Shown here piece after piece: positions 1 through 11,200 of a stretch of 64,000 nt of DNA; position 1 is the first letter of the stretch; each line of letters opens with the position of its first letter. The position numbers and the translations under genes are program-made. This DNA is from Oxyruncus cristatus (taxonomy: Eukaryota; Chordata; Aves; Passeriformes; Cotingidae), in the NCBI GenBank assembly GCA_013399855.1, contig VXAY01006162.1, positions 884,924-948,923 of the forward strand, in the 5' to 3' direction. The notes under the pieces are model-generated. The model was not told where the DNA came from and searched no databases. It saw only the letters and a program-made list of their open reading frames with translations.

Positions 1-3000
1 ATGAATTACTTAGAGAGGAACTGGGAGGAGGTTTCCTTCCTGAAATCAGAGCTGGCAATCTTTCTAAGTTATTTAATGGTCCCAGTTTCTGAAAACATAT
101 TGAAGGAAATATCTTGACAATGAGATAGCCACTTCGCCAAATCCTAATTGGTATTGTGTCAAATTTACCTCAGCAGAACGTTCTGACTTCATACCTCCTC
201 CTCTCCTGCTCCCTCTTAGCTGTGTGTGTGTGTTTGTTTGTGTATTCTGTCCTGGGGGTGCAGGAGGACTGGCAGCCTCAGCCAGGACATCGTGTACTTT
301 TAGCTGCCTGTTTGCTCAGCCTCAGCCTGTGCCCTCTGAGACAGAAACCTGTACAATTTGCATCCGTTTGGAGGAATTTCTAGGTGTTATTCAGCCGCTT
401 TCTCATCTTGCTTGAGTGATCCCAAAGGTATTTTCTCAGTGGTAAAGGAATTCATGTGTCCAGCACAGCACAGCTGGTTCTGAAGGAGGACCTGGCATGT
501 GTTTAACTGTGCTCGGTGACATGGCACAATAGTTTCAGACAGGAAGGGAAGATGAAGGATGTGTCCATTTAGAATTGGGGGGGAGGGAGATTTCAGGCAG
601 TCAGGATATGAAAAACAAGGTGATACTCTGAAATAAACACTGAATTATAAACCAGGAATTCCTGCCTCTGACTCATGGGGCAAATCCTTTGGGTGTAAGT
701 CCACAAAAGGAATGAGGCGCCTCGGTGCTGACAGACTAAACTATTAGGTTAGAGGCCACCATGTACTCTTAGAAATTTCTTGGAGGAAGACTTGCTTTGG
801 CAACCGATGTCAGGAAAGACTTGACAGTTGTGAATCCCCAGTAGACAGAATTATTTCTGTCATATAATGTGAAAACAATGAAGTTTGGGATCTCTCTCTG
901 CCCATTGCCGTTGGCTGGACTGCTGCATCTGCACGCTGCCTTTTGTGGTTCCCAGTGCCAGGTTTCTGTCCCTGCTGTGTGCTGGAGATAACCTCTTCCC
1001 AGCAGCCAGGCTCTTGGAGGAACATGGTGTCCCAAAGCTGAACACTGCATTGCTCCATGGGAGACACCAGCCTTAGGAAAAGGTTTTCCTTCTCATGAGA
1101 CTGAAGCTGATTGTGGCAGCTGAACGTCTCCTAGTTAGTATGGGATCTGACTTCCAGATGTGTTGAGTGCCAGCAATTCCCTTAAAAATCCAGCTTTTAT
1201 CAGTAAGCACCCGCTTGCAGATGTTGGTGATTAACAGCATTGCAGTCTAGCCTGTAATTGTTGACCTAAATCTCCCACTGTCTTATTTCCTTTTATATCT
1301 GATGAAGATAATACTAATATCTCCCCAGGGAACTGTGAGTATCTATTAGCTCATTGTGCAGCACTCTAAGGAGTATGTTATGGGACAGGAGGGCAGAGGC
1401 ACATTTATTCTTACACCTTGTTTTTTTCTTTTTTGCCGTTGTTGCCAACAGAGAATATCAGGGCATCCTGATGCTACTTAGAACAGCCATCTGAAAGATC
1501 AGCTGGGAGAAGAAAACAAGCCAAGATGGAAGATGTTGCAAATGTTTCAAAGGCTCTGCAGCAGTTATTTATGAGTTTGCCAGACTCTTCTTTTCAAAGT
1601 TTATTTCCTTAGACGGAACAATAGAGATGTTCCTAAAGCATTTAATGGAAAAAATTGCGAATAAAAATTCTCATAGGAAAGTGGCTCAAGAAACCACTGA
1701 CCCAGGTTCTCATTTTTAATTTCTCCTGCTAATGCAATTTTGCCCTTTTTTTGCCTCCAAATCATCATTCTCTGAGGAAACAAAAGGGGATATTACAGCT
1801 GAGGAAGCACATTTCTGCAGTGCAGCGAAATGGGTGCCAGTGGGATGTAGAAATATCTAAGCTTGCTTTGAACTTGCTACCTTGGTTATCAGTGACACTT
1901 GTGTGGCAGAGCAGAGCTCAGCACAGCTTGGCCAGCCATGGATGTACTTTCTGATCCTGCAGCTTGTGCTGAACTCCCTGTGCTGCAGCAGCTGGACTGC
2001 TACCAGGCTTGGAGCCAGCTCACTTACAGCCCTGGGGGTGCTTCACTGCAGGGAGGGCCTGACAGAAGAGAGAGCTCTGGGCGCTCGAAAAACTTGAATA
2101 ACTGTTCAGAGATTCAGACTCTACCAAGTGCTTCTGTCAGGAGAGGCACAAATAGTCTTTATTCTTTGCTAAACTGCTTTTCCCCTTTAAAAGGTCTGGT
2201 GCTTGTTGGTTAGTTTGGTGTGATGGTTCTTCAAGAAATGATTGTCCATCACAGGTGTTTTGGATGATTCTATGATAGGTCTTCAGGGAGCAGATGTACT
2301 GCACCCAGGTCAGTGAGTTTGTACCTGAAAATCCTGTTATGTATAATCCTTATTCCTTTGATTTTAGGAGAGGTCTGAAGTCACACTTGTGCCCAGTTTG
2401 TCCAGTGTGGAACTCCATACCTAACCTTTTTTCCTTATAGCATGATAAACCACTAACATGGGTCCAGTCTGGACCTGGATCTAATCTCTGCAGCCCACGT
2501 TTATCTCAACGGCATTAGTTTAAAAAAAGAACACAAAACAAACCAGACAAAATGCTGGCCCCAGCCCCATAACCAGCTGGCCTCTGGCACTGCAATTGCT
2601 CTCCTTTTGTTACTGCAGATTAAATTACTGCAAGATCTGGGCCACAGGTAAGAAGGTTCTCATTTTAATCAGAAAATAGTGAAAGAGAGGCCATGGATTG
2701 TATATACATACATAGTTACTGCTTTAAGCATTGCATCAAGGGTGCAAAACCACCACGAAACACAAAAGGGTTTTATATCCTCATTTCAAGTGTTTAAATT
2801 TTCAAGCTCCGCTTACTGGCTAATATCTCTAATTTATTGTTCCCTGTGCAAATGTTGTTTGTATCACAAGCCTGTCACAACTGACTGACTTCACAGCTCT
2901 CTTCTGTTGACAAATATTCCTTCAGCATCCCACGAGTGTCCATGCAAATGCCTTAGTATAAGGAATGTGAAAAGGTATTTTAATAAAGAAAACTCTGAAT

Positions 3001-3840
3001 TGAACCTTGCACTGGATCTCGCACGTTCATATTAGTGACCACTTGCAAATGAATGCCTGTGAGGTTTTTTATTAGTGATGAGCCACACCGGATCCATCGT
3101 ATGGATTTGCATATGGAATTGCCATCTCTGCACCAAGTGATTCCAGGCACTCAGAGCTGGAGTTCAGCAGCCGGTAAGTGCACTAAATTGTTTTAAGAAT
3201 TCAGTGTGGGAGTTCACATAAGTCTTTTACTAAATTACAAATGTGAAGGTTCCTCCACAAACCCTTCCCAGCCCCTGGCACAGCCCGGGAAGGCTCTGGT
3301 TTCTGGGAAGTTTCAGAATGTCACCTGAGCATGGTGGAGCTGCAGTGGGACAATTCATTGCTCACTTCCAGCTTGTCTCTTGTCTGGAATAATCTTAAAT
3401 TGTTTTAGATTTAGTCTAATACAAGTTGTTTGCCCTACTGAAATGTGTGTGAACTGTCCTTTTCTCGGAGGGTTGTGTGCTGCTTTGAGCCCTTCTGTTT
3501 TGTCTTGCAGATAACAAAAGTAATTCAGAATATGGGGCATTAGATCAGCAGATGTCTCCAGTGAAGACAAGGTAAATGGCGCCATGAAATAAACGGCTAC
3601 ACAAGGAGAGCAAAAGTCCTGATATGAGCACGTGCCAAAAAAGCCTTATTATCCGAGGGGACACATTTGGGAAGTAAGTCTTGAATCTGCTACTGAAACA
3701 GACTGAAGCTCAGATTAGAGCTTAAACTGTATGTGATTGAAAACAGCTAAACAAAATTCAGGCTTCTACGTTGTCACCGAGTTGAGCTCAGAAAATATAA
3801 AATGAGGTGTGTTGGTAAATATTTACTTTCTGAGCAGGGC
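1..3840. other. non-coding, upstream intergenic
   Basis: No open frame here resembles a known protein, and the short frames are chance ones. The stretch contains a TG-rich simple repeat near 221-242 and a G run near 576-589. I see no RNA gene or intact mobile element. A short string at about 2267-2275 resembles the CR1 tail but is too brief to call. Confidence 0.6.
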
Positions 3841-3844
3841 AAAG

Positions 3845-4016
3845 GGATGGCACATGCCCAGGCCCTTTGTGCCATGCTTTATCCACTGGGATGGTGCATG
3901 CCCATGACCTCTGTGCCATGCCTTGTCCTTTGGGATGGACATCCCCAGGACCTTTGTGCCATGCCTTGTCCTTTGGGATGGACATCCCCAGGACCTTTGT
4001 GCCATGCCTTGTCCAA
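3845..4016. repeat. 43-bp minisatellite, about four units
   Basis: The phrase TGTGCCATG recurs at 3868, 3912, 3955 and 3998, with spacings of 44, 43 and 43 bp. The two 3' units are nearly identical across GGGATGGACATCCCCAGGAC; the 5' units are more diverged. Because 43 is not a multiple of three, and no unit has a stop in any frame of either strand, the array creates several overlapping but meaningless open frames on both strands. Expected behaviour is length polymorphism (VNTR). Confidence 0.9.
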
Positions 4017-4199
4017 GCAATTCCACCAACACCACCACACCCTGCTTCCACCCAGCATATTCAGGGAAAGCCTTACCCACCCCACAGCCTCACTTGGGTA
4101 ACTTTGGAACATTTCCACTATCACAGAGCGGAGGCTTTAGCGGTGAGACGCAGAAGTGCTTCAAACAGACTCTTCCTCCTTGCCGCTGTTACTTTTATT

Positions 4200-4435
4200 T
4201 TTTTTCTTTCATTTCCAGCCTCGTATTTTCTCGTGCAGTGTGAGTGTGTCTCTGAGTACCTGGGCGGGGGGGGATGTTTGTGCCGGTCCCGGGACAGCCC
4301 CCGCAGCGCCGCCGGTCCCGCGCTGACCCCTGGTGGCCGCCGGGGGAACGGCGCGTCCCCGGGCCCGCGGGGCGTGTGGGGAAGGCCGCGGTGCTGGGAC
4401 GGCTTCCCGCACTTTTGGTGAATAAATAAACCGAG
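4200..4435. promoter_or_regulatory. small CpG-rich patch with CTCF-like motif
   Basis: About 180 bases are GC- and CpG-dense inside AT-richer DNA, including a run of nine or more G near 4265-4273. TGACCCCTGGTGG at 4324-4336 matches the reverse complement of the CTCF core at all but one base. The patch is preceded by a strong pyrimidine tract ending in CAG at 4218 and followed by overlapping AATAAA hexamers at 4421-4430. It may be an insulator or a short CpG island. Function is inferred from motif only. Confidence 0.4.
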
Positions 4436-4454
4436 CCACCCTTACGGAAGGTAT

Positions 4455-4632
4455 TAAGCTATTAGAGAGCGTCCAAAGGAGGGCAACGAGGATGGTGGAG
4501 CTCCTCGAGGGGCGGCTGAGGGCACTTGTGTGTTCAGCCTGGAGAAGAGGAGGCTGAGGGGAGACCTCGTTGCAGTTACAGCTTCCTCGTGAGGGGGAGA
4601 GGAGGGGCAGGCACCTGCTCTAAGCTCCAGAT
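4455..4632 (+). mobile_element. CR1 LINE fragment (truncated)
   Basis: The text matches the interior of avian CR1 near its 3' part: AGAGAGCGTCCAAAGGAGGG, then AGAAGAGGAGGCTGAGGGGA, then the GACCTCGTTGCAGTTA segment. It stops abruptly, without the CR1 3' tail, so it is a dead fragment truncated at both ends. Confidence 0.8.
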
Positions 4633-4920
4633 ACATTTACAGTAGAAAAACAAATGTAAAATGTTTAATTTTTTGGGGAGGGTTTCAAGTGACCTTCTCA
4701 ATCCCCCGTTAACCCATTTTAAATCCTTTTGGGAGCAGCATTGAGAGATGAAATCACACAGTTTGATGTTCCCTCTTCCAGCTGAGCTCTCAAGAGCAAC
4801 AGCTTTTTCTCTTGCTTAGCCCTTTTTCAGCATCCTCTTCCAATAACCTTCCTTAAAAACTAGAAGGAATAACAAGGCCTGGTTGCTTCCTGAGCCATAT
4901 GAAGGCAAGGTGAGAAAGTT
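4633..4920. other. spacer between two CR1 fragments
   Basis: This is unremarkable AT-richer sequence with no open frame or repeat I recognise. It separates two CR1 pieces in the same orientation. Confidence 0.5.
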
Positions 4921-4923
4921 TGG

Positions 4924-5289
4924 GGATGAAGAGGAGACTGAGGGGAGACCTCATTGCAGTTACAGCTTCTCCTGAGGGAACAGGAGGGGCAGGCCCTGAG
5001 CTCTGCTCTGTGGGGACAGGGACAGGACCCAGGGAATGGCCTGGAGCTGTGTCAGGGCAGGGTCAGTTGGATCTCAGGGAAAGGCTCTTCCCCCAGAGGG
5101 TGGTTGGGCACTGACCAGGCTCCCCAGGGCAGTGGGCACAGCCCCAAGGCTGCCAGAGCTCCAGGAGGGGTTGGATGATCCTCTGGGGCACTGGGTGTGA
5201 CTCTTGGGGGTGGTCCTGTGCAGGGCCAGGAGCTGGACTGGGTGATCCTTGTGGGTCCTTCCAACTCGGCACATTCCTTGATTCTGTGA
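4924..5289 (+). mobile_element. CR1 LINE, 3' part with tail
   Basis: This is a longer CR1 copy that begins at GAAGAGGAGACTGAGGGGAG and runs through the segment with CTTCCCCCAGAGGGTGG. It ends in the usual CR1 tail wording, GGGTCCTTCCAACTC followed by TTGATTCTGTGA. It is truncated at its 5' end, as is normal for CR1. Its first part overlaps the same CR1 interval found at 4455-4632, so the two are separate insertions or a rearranged pair. The open frames across it are CR1 noise. Confidence 0.9.
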
Positions 5290-8200
5290 ACAGTTTTCTA
5301 AATGCAGTGTAAACCTCCCAGCCGTGGTTTCTTCCCCTCTTCTGTAGGTTGGTGCATTGTTTGTAAATGCTGGGGCACTACTTTGAGCAGAGTAAATATC
5401 CTGTTCGTCAGTGGGTGATAAACCTCACAGTTTATTTACTTTTCTGGGATGTTATGTGCTTGTTCCACCTGCTGCTTTATGAGATTGGTCCTGTTCAGGT
5501 TCTTCATGCTGCAGTTCATCTCTAAGCTTGTCTTGCATCATGAGCCCACGGCTTTTGGGGGCAGGGAAGAGGAGAGGAGAAGGAACAAGGAAGGGAGAGG
5601 ACAGGAACAGGGAAAAGAAACAAAGTTCGAGAAAAACAAAGCTATCAAATGAAAAACACCTTTCCCCTCTCCCCCCAGTTAAACTAGAAATCAAACTAAA
5701 AGTAATAAAGTATCAGTATAGATTTAAAATGCTAGCATATTTTGTTATTTAGAATGTCAAGGCCTTTCTAAGTAGGCTGGTGAAAGCAAAATAATCATCA
5801 CTTTTGCTGTTACTTGGGAGGTAATAAGCAAGTTGTCACCTCTAAAGAATCACAAAGAACGAGGCTTTATTGCCTTCATGCTTTGAAATGCTTCACTCTA
5901 AATCACAAGTGCTCCCATTAGAGAGAGCTTGCATGGGAAGCTTCAGCTAAATGTGAGCATTCATATTTATACAGGTAATTTATTTTCTCACCAGCCATAG
6001 ACATGCTGAGTGGGAAGGCTGAAAAAATTCTCACCCTTACAGGCAATAATCACTGTAGTTAAATTTTAAATTTAATAGCAAAAGGAATCACAGTTTCCTC
6101 GGGGAGGGAGTCACCTGCAAAGTCTGATGACAGAGAAACAGAATAACAGCATGAAGCTGAAATGAAAGATTTAGCACAAAGCAGCAAAAGCCAAGGCAGC
6201 CACTGCAAAGGCACTCAGGCTCTGCCCCATCAATCTGGATCTGCAGGAGCGCTGGACTGTGTGTGAACTTCTAACGGTGAGTGTTAGAGATGGACCTCAC
6301 ACAGCTCTGACCACATTCCCAAGGCCAAGAGGAATTCAGATCCAACAGGTATTGATGGAGGAGAAATCCCACAACTAAACTGTTACTCACAGTACAGGTG
6401 GAATCTGCCTCTGAAATGAATAGAATAGTAATATATTTGTGTAATTCTGAAAGCAGGGGAGAGGTAGATGAAATCAGGGTCTCCTTTTGGGCAATGAAAA
6501 TATGACAGTTTTTTCACTGAAGGAAAACCAGAAGTGACCGGTGTGACAATTCATCTTCGTCTGGTTACTGCCCTCTTTTTGTTTTAATGTTTTACTTGGG
6601 AGATAATAAGAGATCGTAAAATGAAGGCTTAATACAGTGAAGGAAAAAAATGAAAATAAGATGAAAGGGAAGACAGAGGGGAGTGAGCAGAGCTGGGGGT
6701 GAGAAACCGTCCAGACTGGAAGGTTTGGATAGAAACAACCCTTAAGTCCAGCCACCTTAACAGTTCTACACTCCATGGTGTTGGTGATGCTCTGGGGAAT
6801 GTGCTGGGATATAATCAGAGCTGTGGAGGTGGTTTGTCGCAAATGTTCCTGTGTTTACAGTAGCCCTGTGACCACAAGGAGAAGAAGAAAATACACCTGT
6901 TAACAAAAAGCCCTGTTGCAGGTAGGGGCACCGTTGATCCGAGAAGACAAAGAGTTCCTTTTTGGTGCTGTTGGTGTGTCAGTCCTGTGTGGGGACATGG
7001 AGTCAGAGGCCTAATCTGTGCCAAACCCTGAGCTCCCCGGGGGTCCCTCTGCCCTCCCAGGCTCTTTCTAGTGGGATCTTCTGGAGTGGCTCAAGCTTCA
7101 AGCCACAGTAAACTGTGGAAATGTGTCATCTCCCAAGTGCAATCACCACCTCCCAGCCCCACCTTTTCCGTAGGGAACTCTCTGCCTCCTGTGGGGATAA
7201 ACGCTTTCAAGGCAGTGAAAATGAGAGCTGCTGATCTGTCCTCAGGAGCAGAGGGGGCAGAGAAGTTGTGGTATTACTGGAAGGGATGAATTTGGTATCC
7301 CTGCTTGATAATAGTCTGTGAGAGTGCAATGGAAGAAAAAATTGTTAAGTCTATTAAGATGTGGTCACAGTGTAAGTCAATTAACAAAAATTGCAGCCAC
7401 CCAGGTTATTAAAGTAACATGAGATTGTCAATAGGAAATATAGATTGCTTTTGAATAATTTTAAATTATTGAAAGCATGGTAATGATGAAAATCCCACAG
7501 TCTCCCATAATGCAAAGCTTAGTTTTGATTTTATTACTGTTTGAGGTGGGTTTTATATTTTTGTTTCAACGTCACGCTCATTAAAGAACAGGAGCTTTAA
7601 AGAACAAGACTTTCATATTTAGGAATGCTGAGAGCTGCAATATCTGTTATGAGGCAGAAGCTCAGGGGTGGCTGGAGATGAGCTGTGGTTCTGCAGAGTG
7701 ATCCATGGCAGAGCTGGAATCAGGTGAAGCCAAGGGTGTCTGAGTGCAGTCCTTGCTTGCAAAATGCCAGATCCCATTTTCCAGCCACTGCCTGTGCCTA
7801 TGTCACCCAGGCAAGGGATCAGGACCTGACAGCCTGCATTGCTTCAAGTTGCTTTGGCCAGTGCTTCCCAGAGTCAAGTGAAATCCTTGGGTGACACTCC
7901 CAGAACTCTGGTTTCTGTGGCCTCCAGACAAGGATTTAGCATTTTGCACTGCCCTGGACTCCTGGAAATGCTGGCATGGAGACAAGGAGAACAGCAGAGA
8001 ACCACCTCAGTGAACCTGGCCCAGGGTATTCCTCGGGGCTGGAAGAACAGCTCTGACTGTACCTACAGCACTGTGGAAAAACTGGTTCCACCTGAGGGTC
8101 TGAACCTCAAACAGCCTCCAGGCAATGTGTCAGCCCTGGCCGGGACTCAGAGACTTTCAGGGAGCAGAGGGGGGGATTATGCAGCCTCCTGAAGAGACAT

Positions 8201-11200
8201 CCTCCTCCCGTGGCCCTCGGGCACTGCCTGATCTCTGCAGAGGGATGGTATGTTCAGCATGACTGAAGGTATGAGCTGGCTCAGCCCTGGAGCCTCGGAA
8301 CATTGTGTACAGTGTGTGAATCCCGGTTAGTCATCGCTGGAGGGAGGCAGGGGCTGGCCTGTCACACACCTGTGCTTTGTCAAATGAGAAATCCTGCAAG
8401 GGCTGTCTTTAACTGTCGTTATTTCCTTTTCCTTTCTTTTTTTAATCATATTTTTTTCCCTGAAGCTGATCTTTTCCCACTGGGTTGATTCCTTTCTGAC
8501 TGTTCCAGGATGAATCACCCAGTCCTACGTGTCTATCTGTATTCCCCGTGGGACTGTGGAAGGCAAACCTGACTAATGTCCCCTACAAGGAGACAATGAT
8601 AATTGATGCTTTTTAATTACAAGTTTCCTGCATTATGCTCTAGTTTTTCTGCTTATAATCATTAACAGTATAATGGAGTCTTAAGTAAATTGTTGCCTTC
8701 TCCTCTTTTGTAGCATATGTAGGTCAGATTTTCGTGTGTAACAGTTATTATCTCTGACGCACTAATGAGCGCACTGACTGCCTGACAAAGGTGACATCTG
8801 TGTTTTCTTCAGTGCCTACAAACACAGAGAGGGCTGCGTGCTCCTGCCGACTGATTGTCCTGATTGCTCTGGTTTCTGCAGCCCTTTCCACCGGTGCAAA
8901 ATCACTTGGTAGCTGCTTTACCCCTACTTTGTACTTCTGCCAGTGAAAGCCAAGGTTGAGGGCAGAGGAGCGTCCCCAGCACAGCGATCACCCTCCATGC
9001 TTCCGTGGCTTTTCAAGCTCTGTGCACTTGCAGTCACAGGGATGAAGTTGTTGCCTTTCCACGAGGAAATGAATGGAGCTTTTATTCCCCATCTTTGACC
9101 ATAACACTTAGATGGTTTTAGGCCCAGCAGATTGTTTCTAATAGCAGGGAAAATTGGTCACTCAGGTACTTTGAAGCAGCCCTTTTATTTACAAAGAAAG
9201 TATAAAATTGTGTTTCCTTGAACAGGAGGAATCAGACGATATTCTCCTTCTCTGCATGCAATTTCAGTCCTTTCAGCCAGCACTTGTCCAGAAGCATTTC
9301 AGCTTTTTTGCTCAAGGTCATTCTTGTAGGGTTTATGTGGCTCTGCCTGGTTTTGAGGAGGGCTGATCCTGCTGGACCCTGGGACTCACCATCACTCCAA
9401 GCACTGCCCTCCTCCTGCATCTTTAAAGCCAACCTTTCTCAGCTGGCAGAAACCTTGAATGCATCAGCTTCTCCTCCAGGTTTGCCCTTTTGCCTTGTTT
9501 CTCAGGGGGCTGCTCCTTTCAGCTGCCTGCCTGAGTACAAGAGCTTGGTTGTTCCTTCCATGAAAGAATATCCAGTGAAAGGCAGCATTAAACCTGTTGG
9601 GGTCATAAGCTTTTGCCTGAACTCTGTGTCTGGATGGAATTAGGGTTAGACACTCAGCATGTGGCATTGTGCTGGTGAAAAGTCAGACCTTTGCACATCT
9701 ATTGTCAGTCACAACAGGAATACGTGAAGGAATTGGGGCAAGATGAGACTCTCACTGCCCAAGTGAAGTTTGTACTCCATGCTCCCCTTCCCACTAGAGA
9801 GAAATACCTTGCTGACCAATGAGAGGAGGCATTGCTAATACTTATTTGAATTTCTTTGCATTCCTTGCCCTACTCATCACATTTAACCTTGGATTAAGGA
9901 CCTACCCAGAGTCCTATTTAAGAGAGGAAGAAACAGAAAGGAAGCCTGGACATGGCATGTTTTCTTGCAATATTGTCCGGGACAGTTTCCAATCTGTTAA
10001 TGGATGCACACTGACATCTAAACAATCCCCAGGGGAGGCTCAAGATCCATCTGACTTGAGTAAGAGGTTCCTAAATAGCTGTAACAAGCCCATACTTCAA
10101 AAGAAATAAATTTTGCTATTTTTAAAACATGCAAGTCTTGGAAGGCTTTGAATATCAAGATTAATTCTCTGTCTAAACACAGTGGAAGGCAGCACTGGTG
10201 AGTCTCCCTCAAATCTGGAATCTTTTAATATTGCCTGGAATCTGGATTTGATGTTCTAAAAGCTTAAGACTGTTTAGTTTCCTTTTTATTCCAGGGCAGA
10301 CTATCCATGTACCTATCAGATTCCTTAGTGTATCTCCCTGGATTTATGTGAAAAAAACACCTTGGTGAAGTTCATGTAAATGAAGGTTCTCAGCACCATT
10401 CAGGTTTGAAATTACACTGTCTATAACTGCATGACAACCTAAATGATACCAGCTTTATGAAAACAATGCTGTTGTTTACACCTTCAGAACATGGAAAGAA
10501 TCCTGACCATCTATGCCAGTTCTTCATCTCATTTGGAGAAACCAAAGCCATTGTTTTACGCCTCTTTTGTAAAAAAGAATTCACTTCATGCTACGGTTTC
10601 TGAGTTCATTTCCCCAGGAATACATTCAGCTCTTTGTTGGATATTAATGCTCTTGGAACAAAGACATCGGAGCAAGATGTGACTGTTTTTATGATAGTGA
10701 TGTTTTGAGTCAGTTTTGACCTCACGCCAACACAATCCAGGAACAATTCCAATTAAGCCTATTGATGTGAGTCTTTCCTCGAAGGGGACACTCAGGAAAC
10801 CTTAGCTGAATTATATTTTAAAGTAGATTAGTTAAATTCTATTAAACCCTATGCAGATATTCATATTCAGAATTAAGTGGCATTAATCTGATTTAGTGTA
10901 CTTCACTTTGAAAAGGAGGAGAGCTAAATCAAATGAAGGCTACTTTAATGCTGAGCAGCAGCACTCACGCAGGACTCCAGTGTAACTTTCAAGTCACACG
11001 TGTGATTAATTTGGATTAATTTTTCTGACTTTCCCTGTGAAGACAAAGGACAATGAAATCATCGTATATGACATGACCATACATGTTCTCCTTCTCCCCC
11101 CAAAAAAACCATTATGGACCTAGCTCATGGTGTGTATTGGACAGTTGGTTTGCAGTTGTGGATCTGAAGCTGCTGTTCATTTCTAGTCTATGGTCAATGC

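Noticed and set aside
2253..2280. GATGATTCTATGAT resembling a CR1 tail
   Set aside because: It is too short, and the sequence before it does not read as CR1.
3867..4421. 184-codon + strand frame
   Set aside because: It is created by the 43-bp minisatellite and the adjacent CpG patch; a repeat unit not divisible by three is incompatible with a conserved repeat protein.
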